A stretch of 64,000 nt of DNA from Bacteroidota bacterium. GTDB lineage: Bacteria; Bacteroidota; Bacteroidia; Flavobacteriales; Weeksellaceae. The notes beneath the pieces are model-generated. The model was not told the origin of the DNA. It did no database searches and was given only the letters and a program-made list of their open reading frames with translations. The stretch lies in contig JAEXAR010000041.1 in the NCBI GenBank assembly GCA_023394415.1, positions 1 to 64,000 of the forward strand, written 5' to 3'. Made by a program: the position numbers and the translations under genes. Shown here in pieces: positions 26,124 through 35,621 of this stretch (the first letter of the stretch is position 1; the number at the start of each line of letters is the position of its first letter).

Positions 26124-27329
26124 TTATTTCAATCTCTCAATCAAAGCCATATAAAAACCATCGTACCCTTCGCTTGGCATTATTTTATCATCTTTTATGA
26201 GTTTGAAATCCGGGTTGTTTTCGAGAAATTTCTCGACCTGTTCATTATTTTCAGAAGGTAGGATAGAGCAAGTAGCATATATCATCCTACCACCTTTTTT
26301 GAGAATTTTAGAATAATCCTGCAAGATTTGCTGCTGTTCACCTTTTATTCTGTCGATAAAATCCTGGTCAATTTTCCATTTGCTGTCTGGGTTTCTTTTT
26401 AAGACGCCTAAACCTGAACAAGGCGCATCAATCAACAGTCGATCCGCTTTTTCGTGAAGTCTTTTAATCACTTTATTGTCTGTAATGACACGGGTTTCAA
26501 TATTGTGAGCTCCGGCGCGTTTCGCACGGCGTTTCAGTTCTGCCAGTTTCCAATCGTAGATGTCGAGGGCGATAATTTGCCCTTTATTTTTCATCAATGC
26601 TGCGAGGTGAAGTGTTTTTCCTCCGGCTCCGGCACAAGCGTCTACAACACGCATACCTTCTTGTACATCAAGCATTTCACCAATTTTTTGTGAACTTGCA
26701 TCTTGCACTTCAAACAAGCCGTCTTTGAAAGCAGAAGTTAGAAAAACATTCTTTTTTTCTTCAAGTTGTACGGCATCCGGATATTGTTTTAAGCCAAAAC
26801 TGGCCACATTTTCTTCTTTCAGCTCATCCATCAATTCGCGAACAGTTGTTTTCAAAGTGTTAGCGCGAAGAACGGTTGGTGCTTGTTCATTAAGGGCAAT
26901 CATTTCTTTTTCCCATTTTTCACCAAGTTCCTTTTCCAAAGTTTCAGCCAACCAATCTGGAATCGAATGTTGAATGGCTTTTGATGGAACCGTGTTTTTT
27001 TCAAGCTTTTTCAGAATATCAGCGATTTTGATGCCTTCAAATTCTTCAAATTTTTTGTATTTGGTTTTACTCCAAAGAAGATAAGCTAGGATCATTTTGT
27101 AAACATTTCCCGGTTTCACGCCTTCGCCCATATAATATTCTAGACGTTTTTTCCAGCGGATGATGTTATAGAAAATTTCGGAAACCGTTTTGCGGTCTTC
27201 GCTGCCCCATTTTTTGTGGGCTTTCAGTAGTCGTTCAATAACTTTATCGGCGTATTTGTTTTTCTCGAAAAACGTTTCTTTCAGTGCGTCGTGTATGCCT
27301 ATGAGTAAATTTCGGTGAATCAATTCCAT
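26124..27329 (-). CDS. RsmB/NOP-family rRNA 5-methylcytosine methyltransferase
   Basis: A SAM-dependent RNA m5C methyltransferase of the RsmB/Sun/NOP2 family. The 401 residues hold an N-terminal NusB-like helical region (1-130). The Rossmann methyltransferase follows, with SAM motif VVDACAGAGGKTLHLAALM. The Cys-containing motif IV (LLIDAPCSGLGVLKRNPDSK) and the motif VI catalytic Cys (MIYATCSILPSENNEQVEKF) are both present. C967 of 16S rRNA is the probable target by analogy to RsmB (inference). Confidence 0.93.
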   Translation of the reverse strand: MELIHRNLLIGIHDALKETFFEKNKYADKVIERLLKAHKKWGSEDRKTVSEIFYNIIRWKKRLEYYMGEGVKPGNVYKMILAYLLWSKTKYKKFEEFEGIKIADILKKLEKNTVPSKAIQHSIPDWLAETLEKELGEKWEKEMIALNEQAPTVLRANTLKTTVRELMDELKEENVASFGLKQYPDAVQLEEKKNVFLTSAFKDGLFEVQDASSQKIGEMLDVQEGMRVVDACAGAGGKTLHLAALMKNKGQIIALDIYDWKLAELKRRAKRAGAHNIETRVITDNKVIKRLHEKADRLLIDAPCSGLGVLKRNPDSKWKIDQDFIDRIKGEQQQILQDYSKILKKGGRMIYATCSILPSENNEQVEKFLENNPDFKLIKDDKIMPSEGYDGFYMALIERLK

Positions 27330-27536
27330 TTGTTGGATTTTAAATTTTAGATTTTAAATTCTAAAGTTTTGCAAAATTACGGTTTTCAAACTCAAAATCA
27401 GAATAAGTTAATTGACGGTTAGAATATATATTTTGCTAAAAATTTCATTTGCATAAATGTATTGTAAATTTTTCTTATTAAATAGAGTCTTTTTTTTAAG
27501 AAGCTGTGTATATCTGTAAAATACTTGAGAAACCTT

Positions 27537-27544
27537 TATCTTTG
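27537..27544 (+). promoter_or_regulatory. -7 element of the YjdM/PhnA gene
   Basis: TATCTTTG is followed by CAA, 14 bp before the start codon. The -33 element is not clear. Confidence 0.5.
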
Positions 27545-27558
27545 CAAAAAATAAAACG

Positions 27559-27891
27559 ATGAGTGATACAGTACACTGCCCAAAATGTAATTCGGAATTT
27601 ACCTACGAACAGGATAATCTATTGGTGTGTTCCCAGTGTTTCCACGAATGGGATCCTGCAGAAGTTGGTAATGAGAATAAAGTTTTTGACAGTAACGGAA
27701 ATGAACTTATAGACGGAGATTCTGTAGTAGTGATAAAAGATTTACCTGTGAAAGGTGCGCCAAAACCTGTAAAAGCCGGAACTAAAGTGAAAAACATCCG
27801 TTTGCGTCCGGATTCTGACCATAATATTGATTGTAAGATAGATGGCTTCGGTTCTATGGCTTTGAAGTCCGAATTTGTGAAGAAAGCTTAA
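27559..27891 (+). CDS. YjdM/PhnA-family zinc-ribbon protein
   Basis: A 110-residue protein of the family historically called PhnA (now YjdM). The N-terminal zinc ribbon has paired cysteines (HCPKCNSEFTYEQ and LVCSQCFHEW). The C-terminal beta-barrel contains DGDSVVVIKDLPVKG and GTKVKNIRLRPDSDHNIDCK. The family was named for a phosphonate operon but its function is not established, and no phosphonate genes are nearby. It has its own promoter and a terminator (27913-27940). Confidence 0.92.
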   Translation: MSDTVHCPKCNSEFTYEQDNLLVCSQCFHEWDPAEVGNENKVFDSNGNELIDGDSVVVIKDLPVKGAPKPVKAGTKVKNIRLRPDSDHNIDCKIDGFGSMALKSEFVKKA

Positions 27892-27912
27892 ATCACTAGA
27901 TATAAAAAAATG

Positions 27913-27940
27913 AAAAGTCTACATTTTGTGGACTTTTTTT
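27913..27940 (+). terminator. Terminator of the YjdM/PhnA gene
   Basis: AAAAGTCTACA and TGTGGACTTTT pair (one G-U) and are followed by T-rich sequence. Confidence 0.85.
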
Positions 27941-28173
27941 ATTTATAAATGGTATGGATTTTAAATAAAAAAGGAAAAATTTGGACAGGGTTCAAATTCA
28001 AAAGACTTCATTGTTCCGATAGAATGAAACTAATTACAGTCTACAAAGGCAGAAAGAGAATTAACCAAAGATTTCCTTGTATTTTTCGCGAAAACTAATT
28101 TACAAGAATAATTCAAATTTCTTGCCAAATATTTAGACAATTATCCAATTATTTATAAACATATTAACAATAA

Positions 28174-29109
28174 CTACTGAAATTTAATATTCACAGTATC
28201 AGACAGTTGGTTTTCAGAATAAATAACAAGTGGTATTTCTTGAGCAAAAACCCTGTTCCAATAATGGTTTCCGGCAAATCTGCTTTCTAAAACTTTGGCT
28301 TCAGTTCCGTTTTCAGCAATTTTAATTTCGGAAGGATACCAAAGGTTTTTTGTAATTCCAAGCTTGGTTTTTTCTTCATCAGAAAGCACATTTACCTCAC
28401 CAAAAAGCTTTGCAACATAATCATTATAAGGATTTTTGTAAGTTTCCTCCGGAGCATCATTCTGTATGAGACGACCTTCTTGCAAAATAATGATTTGATC
28501 GAGCCAAGGCATTACTTCCTGTATCTCGTGGGTTGAGATAATTAATGAAATATGATGCTCTTTAACATATTTGAAAAGCCTTTCCCGAAGTTCAACCTTC
28601 CTAGAAAAATCAATATTACTAAAAGGTTCATCCAACAAAAGTAATTTTGGCATTACGGAAAGCGCTCTAGCTATAGCCACTCTTTGCTGTTGCCCACCAC
28701 TTAAAAATTGTGGTTTTACATCGGCATAATCTTCCATACCAACTACCTTCAACAGCTCTAAAACTTTCAGTCGTTTATCGTTAAGATTGATGTTTGAAAT
28801 GAATTTTCCCACGTTATCATAAACCGTAGAATAAGGCATCAAATCATAATTTTGAGCTACAAATTTCATTTCGTTTTCACCGGGAACAATATTTCCTTTT
28901 GGGCCAAGCAATTTTTTACCATCAAACACAATCTCACCTTCCTGCCAATCCAAAAGTCCATAAATGATATTAAGTAAAGTTGATTTTCCGCATCCACTTT
29001 CACCTGCGAGTGCAATGATTTTACCACCATCAACTCTGATGTTCAGGTTGCTGAAAAGTTTTTTTTCGGGGCTGTAAGAAAAGTGTAGATTTTTAACTTC
29101 AAGTAGCAT
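28174..29109 (-). CDS. ABC transporter ATP-binding protein
   Basis: A 311-residue ABC ATPase with Walker A (GESGCGKSTLL), Q-loop (FVAQNYDLMP), signature (FLSGGQQQRVAIARAL), Walker B (LLLLDEPFSNID) and H-loop (IISTHEIQEV). After the catalytic core (about residue 225) a TOBE-like tail extends to the C-terminus, as in importers of the ferric/sulfate/polyamine type. No permease or binding protein is adjacent, so its partner and substrate are unknown. It is transcribed divergently from the YceI gene. Confidence 0.92.
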   Translation of the reverse strand: MLLEVKNLHFSYSPEKKLFSNLNIRVDGGKIIALAGESGCGKSTLLNIIYGLLDWQEGEIVFDGKKLLGPKGNIVPGENEMKFVAQNYDLMPYSTVYDNVGKFISNINLNDKRLKVLELLKVVGMEDYADVKPQFLSGGQQQRVAIARALSVMPKLLLLDEPFSNIDFSRKVELRERLFKYVKEHHISLIISTHEIQEVMPWLDQIIILQEGRLIQNDAPEETYKNPYNDYVAKLFGEVNVLSDEEKTKLGITKNLWYPSEIKIAENGTEAKVLESRFAGNHYWNRVFAQEIPLVIYSENQLSDTVNIKFQ

Positions 29110-29190
29110 ATTGCAAAATTAAGATTTTGTTTCCCTTGATTGAAATTTTTTTACTATTTTAGCATAAATTAAGCAAACTATTTGATTTTG

Positions 29191-29850
29191 ATGAAAAAAA
29201 ATCTTCTTAACGCCTTTTTATCGGCAATTATTACAACTTCTGTTCTAATTTCTTGTGGAAAAGACAAGCCTCTTACCAGTGAAAGTAATGATGTGATGAC
29301 CACAAAAGATGGGCAAATGTATGTTGTGGATACTCTGAACAGTAAGATAGAGTGGAAAGGGTTTAAAGTTTTAAAATCTGATAATACCAGCCACTTTGGG
29401 ACTATTAAGTTTGAAAGTGGTGATGTTACTGTAAAGGATAATAAACTTGAAAGTGGAAAGTTTGTGGCAGATATGTCTACTCTAGAAAACGTTGATATTG
29501 CTGATGATGCAGAACAGAAGGCAAAACTAGAAGGGCATCTAAAATCCGGAGATTTCTTCGAGGTGGAAAAGTTTCCGACAGCATCATATGAAATTACAAA
29601 AGTTTCAGCGTCTGAAGGTGGGGATTATAACTCGATTTTAGACGGTAATCTTACTATAAAAGGAATTACTAAACCAGTACAGTTTAATGCAAATGTAAGT
29701 GTAAACAATGGGGAAGTGAGCATTGCAACGGAGCCTAAAGATATTATGCGGGAAGATTTTGGGGTTAAATTTCAGGTTCCGGTACAAAATGGTGTTATAA
29801 AAAATGAAGTGAATATCCAAATATTGGTAAAGGCTTTAGAAAAGAAATAA
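29191..29850 (+). CDS. YceI-family lipoprotein
   Basis: A lipocalin-like YceI-domain protein, exported and anchored by a lipobox (ITTSVLISC). The family binds isoprenoid or other hydrophobic ligands in a beta-barrel. Signature parts are NSKIEWKGFKVL, HFGTIKFESGDV, GHLKSGDFFEVEKFPTASYE and DGNLTIKGITKPVQF. An upstream in-frame TTG (29182) would add three residues; the ATG at 29191 (MKKNLLNAF) gives the normal signal start. It has 219 residues. A terminator at 29895-29926 separates it from pheS. Confidence 0.9.
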   Translation: MKKNLLNAFLSAIITTSVLISCGKDKPLTSESNDVMTTKDGQMYVVDTLNSKIEWKGFKVLKSDNTSHFGTIKFESGDVTVKDNKLESGKFVADMSTLENVDIADDAEQKAKLEGHLKSGDFFEVEKFPTASYEITKVSASEGGDYNSILDGNLTIKGITKPVQFNANVSVNNGEVSIATEPKDIMREDFGVKFQVPVQNGVIKNEVNIQILVKALEKK

Positions 29851-29894
29851 GTATTTTTTATAAATATTTATTTAAGTGTTAATAAGTGATGTGG

Positions 29895-29926
29895 AAAAGG
29901 TGCGAGATATCGCGCCTTTACCTTTT
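29895..29926 (+). terminator. Terminator after the YceI gene
   Basis: AAAGGTGCG pairs with CGCGCCTTT (one T-G) around AGATAT and is followed by ACCTTTT. Confidence 0.75.
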
Positions 29927-29946
29927 ATATTTACAGCACAAAATTG

Positions 29947-29954
29947 TAACTTTG
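29947..29954 (+). promoter_or_regulatory. -7 element of pheS
   Basis: TAACTTTG followed by C, 21 bp before the pheS ATG. A TTTT (29923-29926) about 20 bp upstream could act as -33 element. Confidence 0.55.
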
Positions 29955-29975
29955 CACCTCTAGAAATTAAAACAG

Positions 29976-30986
29976 ATGTTAGAACAAATTGATGAATTAC
30001 TGGCTGAAGTTGGCAACTTCAATTCTACAGAAAAGGATGTTATAGAACAGTTCCGCATAAAATACAGCGGAAAAAAAGGAATATTGAACGACCTTTTTGA
30101 TAAGTTTAAAGAAGTGCCTAATGATCAAAAGAAAGAGTTTGGCCAGAAAATCAATACCCTAAAACAGGCTGTTGCTACAAAACTGGAAGATCTTAAAAAT
30201 GCTACCGCAACTCATTTGGTAGTAGAAAAAGATGACCTTACGAAACCATCTTTTCCGTTGGAACTTGGAACAAGACATCCTATCAATCTTGTAAGAAATC
30301 GAATTGTAGAGATTTTTAAATCCATTGGTTTTGCCGTAGCTGACGGACCTGAAATTGAAGATGACTGGCACAATTTCACCGCTCTTAATATGCCGGAATA
30401 TCACCCTGCACGTGATATGCAGGACACTTTCTTTATTAAGCAAAATCCCGATATACTTTTAAGAACGCACACATCATCTGTGCAAATACGGTATATGGAA
30501 AATAATGAGCCGCCAATAAGAATTCTGGCGCCGGGAAGAGTATTCCGTAATGAGGCAATTTCTTCACGATCGCATTGTATTTTCCATCAGATTGAAGGTT
30601 TGTATATTGATGAAAATGTGAGTTTTGCAGATTTGAAGCAAACGCTACAATTCTTCACCACAGAACTTTTCGGAAAGTCAAAAATAAGAATGAGACCATC
30701 ATATTTTCCTTTTACTGAGCCAAGTGCTGAGGTAGATGTTTATTGGGGGCTGAATTCTGAAACCGATTACAGAATTACCAAAGGAACAGGTTGGCTAGAA
30801 ATATTGGGTTGCGGAATGGTAGATCCTGCCGTTTTGAAAAACGTTAATATCGATCCTGATAAATATTCGGGTTATGCATTCGGGATGGGAATAGAAAGAA
30901 TTGTAATGTTGCTTCACCAAATGGGTGACATCAGAATGTTCTTTGAAAATGATAAACGTATGTTGGAGCAGTTCGGATCTTTGTAA
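29976..30986 (+). CDS. pheS: Phenylalanine-tRNA ligase alpha subunit
   Basis: The catalytic class II subunit of PheRS charges tRNA-Phe. The 336 residues start with the coiled-coil N-terminal arm (to about 85). The catalytic core follows, with motif 2 (RVFRNEAISSRSHCIFHQIE) and motif 3 (GYAFGMGIERIVMLLHQMG). HPARDMQDTFF and LLRTHTSSVQIRYM are typical. pheT is not adjacent: a terminator (31002-31036) follows directly, so the two subunits are encoded apart. Confidence 0.97.
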   Translation: MLEQIDELLAEVGNFNSTEKDVIEQFRIKYSGKKGILNDLFDKFKEVPNDQKKEFGQKINTLKQAVATKLEDLKNATATHLVVEKDDLTKPSFPLELGTRHPINLVRNRIVEIFKSIGFAVADGPEIEDDWHNFTALNMPEYHPARDMQDTFFIKQNPDILLRTHTSSVQIRYMENNEPPIRILAPGRVFRNEAISSRSHCIFHQIEGLYIDENVSFADLKQTLQFFTTELFGKSKIRMRPSYFPFTEPSAEVDVYWGLNSETDYRITKGTGWLEILGCGMVDPAVLKNVNIDPDKYSGYAFGMGIERIVMLLHQMGDIRMFFENDKRMLEQFGSL

Positions 30987-31001
30987 ATCTTTAAAATATA
31001 G

Positions 31002-31036
31002 AAAATGCGCTTCCTTGGAAGCGCATTTTTGTTTTT
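31002..31036 (+). terminator. Terminator of pheS
   Basis: AAAATGCGCTTCC pairs with GGAAGCGCATTTT around TT and is followed by T-rich sequence. Confidence 0.88.
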
Positions 31037-31065
31037 AATGGATATGAATTAAAATGTATAAGTGC

Positions 31066-33480
31066 TTAAAACCAAGTTTTTACTCTGTTATAATCTAGAA
31101 AATAGGTTATTTTTAAAGAAATATTATTCAGCATCGGTTGTGAAAACATATAATCGAAATTGTCTTTAAACTTCTGTCCGGCTTGTGACAAATAGCTGTT
31201 GGTTGCATTTCTGTAAAGCAATGTAATTTGGCTTCCGGGTGCAAACCACCAACTGTAGCGCAAATCTACATTCCAAAAATTATAGGTTCCATCATTGTTT
31301 TTAGAATAGGTAGAATCAGCAAGGCTTCCATCCATATTCAAAGTTGAAAACTTATTATACTTCACTCCTGAAAAGTAGTGTCTGAAATTTAAACTCAAAG
31401 CCATTTTTTCATTAAAGATATATTGTGAGAAAATGGAATTGGTAAACGTTTGAATATCTCTTCTGCCTATATAAATATGATCAGCATCTTTATCAACAAA
31501 ACCTTCGTTGTTTTTTTGGATATCATAATCGAATTCATAACCAACAGAGAATCTGTCAGAAACTCTGTATCGTGTGTTAAGTTCAGACATATATCTTATT
31601 CTTCCGGTAGCATTGTATGAATAAATTTCGGTATATCCTCCATAGGTGAATTTTTTTCTTTCGTCTGAATTATAAAAAATCCAAGGATTCACCATAGCCG
31701 GAATGTTAAGATGCCTTCCAAAGGTTCTAGGTTCAAAAATATCTCTTTGTTGAAAAGGTTTTACAAGTAATCCCATCCCGAAATTTTGAAATTTTTTGTT
31801 GGTCATCTGCAAATTCTGATGAATTTCAAAATTGCTGTACATATAAGGTTCAAGTCTGTTGATGGAATTTAGATTAAGGTTGTAATTAAGATTATTTAAA
31901 TTTCCTCTTGGTTTTAAATAACGGTAACTGTAATGCGCATAATAATTTAAAGTGTTATTTCCACCGGTGTAACCCAAATCGTTGATGTTATAATCTTTAG
32001 TTCTTAAGTTGAAACTTGCACCAAAACGATGAATCCCCGAAATTTTACTTGCTCCGGCAGTAGCCTCGGTTCCGTAAATCATTTTCGAATCGTTGATGAT
32101 GCTTTCTTTAAAATTCCCAAAAATATTCAAAGTGTTTTTCTTATTTCTAATGTCGGCAAGAAGCGCTGTAACATTGGCATCACGAAAATTTCCATCTCTA
32201 GTAACGTTGGTATTCACAAGGCTTACAGAAGAATTTTCATTAAATCTTTGGTCTAATACAAAAACATTATAATTACTCCAAGGTTCTACTACTTCTTCAC
32301 GAGTATCACCAGTGGTTTTATTTCTTACCGAAGCTTTCATTTTCTCGGTAACACCATTAAAGAAGCCAATCCCAAGGCCTTTGCTGGTTCTTCCTGAAAC
32401 TTTAAGAGCATTAAATAGTTTTACCTTTTCAGGATTGTGAAGTAACTCCTCATCTTGTGCAATATTAGGTTGTTTTGAAGGGCTTCCGCCAACTCTTCTG
32501 GAATAAAACAGATTTCCTTTATTGAACAGTTCAGTACCTTCCGTGAAAAACGAACGATTTTCTTCATATTGTTGTTCAAAAGGACCAAGATTAAGAACTG
32601 CATTATCAAAATTAGCCTGTCCAAAATCGGGAATTAAAGTCATATCTAAAGTAAAAGCGTCATTAATACCATACTTTAAATCCATACCTCCGTTTACATT
32701 GAAAGAAGTTTTGCTGTCGTAATGATTGGCATAAGTTGAAAAATAGGGAAGGAAAGAGAGTCGTGTTGGTGTTTTAATGTTTTCTATTCCGTTGAGGATT
32801 CCGTCGTAGGTCATAAATGTCCCTTTCTTATTATCTACGAAATTCCAAGTATATTGTGTCTGAATGCTTTGTACCTGCGAAAAGAAATTAATTCCCCATT
32901 CTTGTATATCTTTTTTGGGAAAGCGCAACTCGGAGTAAGGTATTTTAACTTCAGTTGCCCAACCTTTTTCGTTTAATTTTACAGCGCTGTACCAAACGGC
33001 ATTCCAAGAAAAATCATCATTGTTGTTAATAACAATTTTAGCATCTGCCTGCACTCCGGAAGCTTGAATGATAAACATCAAACTTTGCTGTTTGTCATTA
33101 TAGCCATTAATGGTAATTCCCAACACATCATCATTGGCAATATTATCACGCTCCATCATTTCGCGGGCAATTTTAGAAGGTTCAGGAGAGTTGATCTGCG
33201 CACCAAAATAAATCCCTGTATCATCGTAAAGAATTTTTACAGTGGTTTTGTAAGCTTCGGGTTGTGGTTTTCCGTTGTTGGGGTTTCTTTCGACAAAGTC
33301 GGTAGCAACAGGCGCATTTTGCCAAACTGCATCATCTAGAATCCCATCTATTTTGGGAGCTTCATCTATTCTTACAGCTTTTATAGATTTTCTAGCGACA
33401 TCATTTTTTGTTTCATTGTTCTGCGCAAACATCAATGTTTGGAAAATGATAATAAATAGTAAGGTTAATTGGTTTTTCAT
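31066..33480 (-). CDS. DUF5916 outer-membrane protein with CBM9-like domain
   Basis: An 804-residue exported protein (signal MKNQLTLLFIIIFQTLMFAQ). Residues about 30-230 form a carbohydrate-binding family 9-like domain (IDEAPKIDGILDDAVWQNAP, VKILYDDTGIYFGAQINSP). The rest is a DUF5916 region rich in alternating beta strands, probably an outer-membrane barrel ending in an aromatic residue (Trp-Phe). The family is widespread in Bacteroidota; its function is not established. Monocistronic. Confidence 0.9.
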   Translation of the reverse strand: MKNQLTLLFIIIFQTLMFAQNNETKNDVARKSIKAVRIDEAPKIDGILDDAVWQNAPVATDFVERNPNNGKPQPEAYKTTVKILYDDTGIYFGAQINSPEPSKIAREMMERDNIANDDVLGITINGYNDKQQSLMFIIQASGVQADAKIVINNNDDFSWNAVWYSAVKLNEKGWATEVKIPYSELRFPKKDIQEWGINFFSQVQSIQTQYTWNFVDNKKGTFMTYDGILNGIENIKTPTRLSFLPYFSTYANHYDSKTSFNVNGGMDLKYGINDAFTLDMTLIPDFGQANFDNAVLNLGPFEQQYEENRSFFTEGTELFNKGNLFYSRRVGGSPSKQPNIAQDEELLHNPEKVKLFNALKVSGRTSKGLGIGFFNGVTEKMKASVRNKTTGDTREEVVEPWSNYNVFVLDQRFNENSSVSLVNTNVTRDGNFRDANVTALLADIRNKKNTLNIFGNFKESIINDSKMIYGTEATAGASKISGIHRFGASFNLRTKDYNINDLGYTGGNNTLNYYAHYSYRYLKPRGNLNNLNYNLNLNSINRLEPYMYSNFEIHQNLQMTNKKFQNFGMGLLVKPFQQRDIFEPRTFGRHLNIPAMVNPWIFYNSDERKKFTYGGYTEIYSYNATGRIRYMSELNTRYRVSDRFSVGYEFDYDIQKNNEGFVDKDADHIYIGRRDIQTFTNSIFSQYIFNEKMALSLNFRHYFSGVKYNKFSTLNMDGSLADSTYSKNNDGTYNFWNVDLRYSWWFAPGSQITLLYRNATNSYLSQAGQKFKDNFDYMFSQPMLNNISLKITYFLDYNRVKTWF

Positions 33481-33535
33481 GGTTTAGTTCATACAGAATA
33501 CGACAACAGAAAGCGGTAGTTTGTTACATACCAAT

Positions 33536-33562
33536 AAAAAAAACCGGCAAATCGCCGGTTAT
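33536..33562 (-). terminator. Terminator of the DUF3108 gene
   Basis: On the minus strand AACCGGC, GATTT, GCCGGTT and seven T. Confidence 0.88.
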
Positions 33563-33578
33563 AAGAAGCTTTATGAGA

Positions 33579-34343
33579 TTATTTTTTAAAATTCAATTGG
33601 TACATAACATTGGAATAACGCTCTAAATCTGCCTTCAAAGACCCTACTGCCAATTCTGCCTTTATAGATACAGGCACACGATTTTGATCGTTTGTTACCC
33701 ACATAGTTACTCCTTCTTTAGCTTTAAAAACCCTTCCACTCATTACCATCGGCGTAATTTTCAAGCAGTTTATAGTTCCAAATTTGGTTCTTACATCTTC
33801 AGTTCCGTCAACTCTTAATTGGAAAGGGAACATTTCATCATCAATCCATACATTCATTTTTAAGGTTTTGCCCACTTTCAAATCATCACTACCTCTTAAA
33901 TAATAAAAAGCTGATAGCATATCCTGAATTCCCTTCACACTCTTCAACGTTTTAGAACCATTGGCAGGATTTTTCTTATCCGTTAAAATTAAAGTTTGGT
34001 TACTATGATTGAATACGGTTTGTAAATGTTGGCTATAACCACCTTCCTTAACATTTCTTACATAATAACTAGGTAAGCCTGTCTGGATATTGATAAAACT
34101 TTCGTATAAGTCATCTACTTTAAAGAATGCTCTTACAGCACCTGTTGATTTTCCAACACCTTTTACATAAAAATGTGGAACACCCTGATAGCTGGTTTTC
34201 AGCGTGGTAAGTGTAGCAGTGCCTGCATTCAAAAGTCCATAATGAATCCTATAGTGCAGGCTTTCACCGGACTTGATGTTGGTTAATTGTGCAAATGTTA
34301 TTATAAAACTTAATAAGGTAATTATACTTAAAATCTTCTTCAT
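33579..34343 (-). CDS. DUF3108 exported protein
   Basis: A 254-residue protein with signal peptide (MKKILSIITLLSFIITFAQ) and a DUF3108 beta-rich domain (LHYRIHYGLLNAGTATLT, YVKGVGKSTGAVRAFFKVDD, VWIDDEMFPFQLRV, CLKITPMVMSGRVFKAKEG, MWVTNDQNRVPVSIKAEL). DUF3108 proteins are periplasmic and related to lipoprotein-trafficking folds, without proven function. I start it at 34343, because the longer frame to 34373 precedes a normal signal peptide. It is divergent from the ferredoxin reductase gene. Confidence 0.9.
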   Translation of the reverse strand: MKKILSIITLLSFIITFAQLTNIKSGESLHYRIHYGLLNAGTATLTTLKTSYQGVPHFYVKGVGKSTGAVRAFFKVDDLYESFINIQTGLPSYYVRNVKEGGYSQHLQTVFNHSNQTLILTDKKNPANGSKTLKSVKGIQDMLSAFYYLRGSDDLKVGKTLKMNVWIDDEMFPFQLRVDGTEDVRTKFGTINCLKITPMVMSGRVFKAKEGVTMWVTNDQNRVPVSIKAELAVGSLKADLERYSNVMYQLNFKK

Positions 34344-34459
34344 ACATGAGTTTTTGCAAATTCTTTGCCACAAAGATAATACCTTTTTTACTGACGAATA
34401 TCAGCCATTGTATGAACTTTTTGTATCATAGGTTACACATGCCTTCATTATATTTTTAG

Positions 34460-34467
34460 TATTTTTG
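34460..34467 (+). promoter_or_regulatory. -7 element of the reductase gene
   Basis: TATTTTTG followed by C, 40 bp upstream of the start codon. The -33 element is not clear. Confidence 0.5.
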
Positions 34468-34507
34468 CGAAGTTTTTTAATTTCAGAAAAATTTAAAATT
34501 TCTTTAA

Positions 34508-35563
34508 ATGATTACCACTGATTTGCTCATCATCGGAGCAGGACCTACGGGACTTTTTGCAGTTTTTGAAGCCGGACTTTTAAAAATAAAATGTCACATC
34601 ATTGATGCTCTTCCACAACCGGGAGGGCAACTTGCAGAATTGTATCCTAAAAAACCGATTTTTGATATTCCTGGTTATCCTACAGTTAATGCCGGAGAAC
34701 TTATTGATAATCTGATGGAGCAGATCAAGCAATTTCAACCGGGATTTACACTTGCAGAAACTGCCGTTACTTTAACTAAAGTTGATGAAGACTGGTTTGA
34801 GGTGGTAACCAATAAAGGAACTGTACACAGAGCAAGAGCCGTTGCAATAGCCGGAGGTTTGGGTACATTTGAACCTAGAAAACCAGATCATCTTGAAAAT
34901 CTTGCACAGTATGAAGAAAATGGCCTGGAATATTTCGTAAAAGATCCTGAACATTTCAGAAATAAAAAAGTAGTCATTGCCGGTGGTGGAGATTCTGCTT
35001 TAGATTGGAGCATCTTTTTATCTAATGTAGCAAGCGAAGTTACTTTAATTCACCGCAGAAACGAGTTTCGTGGAGCATTAGATTCTGTAGAAAAAGTTCA
35101 AGAACTTAAAAATCAAGGAAAAATTAACCTGATCACTCCTGCAGAAGTGGTCGCATTAAAAGGAAACGGACATATCGAAGGCATCACTTTAGAAAGAGAT
35201 GGTGTGAAGGAAGATATTGCAACCGATTTCTTTATTCCACTATTTGGACTTACTCCGAAATTAGGAGAAATTGGAAATTGGGGGCTTGAGATTGAAAAAA
35301 ATGCCATCAAAGTGAACAATGCTTTAGATTATCAAACCAATATTGAAGGTGTATATGCAGTAGGCGATATCAATACTTATCCCGGAAAATTGAAATTGAT
35401 TTTATGCGGTTTCCACGAAGCCACTTTGATGTGCCAGAGTGTTTATAACCGTATCAATCCGGGTAAAAAATACGTTCTGAAGTACACCACTGTAAGCGGT
35501 GTAGATGGTTTCGACGGGAGTCGTAAAGAAGCCGAGAAAGCGGTGGTAAAAAAGATTGATTAA
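34508..35563 (+). CDS. Ferredoxin-NADP reductase (thioredoxin-reductase-like type)
   Basis: A 351-residue flavoprotein of the YumC/TrxR-like FNR type that transfers electrons between NADPH and ferredoxin. The FAD site is LLIIGAGPTGLFAVFEAGLL with GGQLAELYPKKPIFDIPGYP. The NADPH site is VVIAGGGDSALDWSIFL with LIHRRNEFRG. The second FAD motif is GVYAVGDINTYPGKLKLI. It lacks the CxxC redox pair of thioredoxin reductase, so it cannot be that enzyme. A ferredoxin gene follows 58 bp later, its likely partner. Confidence 0.93.
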   Translation: MITTDLLIIGAGPTGLFAVFEAGLLKIKCHIIDALPQPGGQLAELYPKKPIFDIPGYPTVNAGELIDNLMEQIKQFQPGFTLAETAVTLTKVDEDWFEVVTNKGTVHRARAVAIAGGLGTFEPRKPDHLENLAQYEENGLEYFVKDPEHFRNKKVVIAGGGDSALDWSIFLSNVASEVTLIHRRNEFRGALDSVEKVQELKNQGKINLITPAEVVALKGNGHIEGITLERDGVKEDIATDFFIPLFGLTPKLGEIGNWGLEIEKNAIKVNNALDYQTNIEGVYAVGDINTYPGKLKLILCGFHEATLMCQSVYNRINPGKKYVLKYTTVSGVDGFDGSRKEAEKAVVKKID

Positions 35564-35621
35564 AAAAGTGGAAAATTAACACTACACGCGAAAAATTTAA
35601 TCTTGAACTTTGAATTAAAAT

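Noticed and set aside
27892..28173. Possible small gene between YjdM and the ABC ATPase
   Set aside because: No open frame with a start and coding character was found.
34508..35563. Thioredoxin reductase
   Set aside because: The CxxC redox motif is absent and a ferredoxin gene follows.
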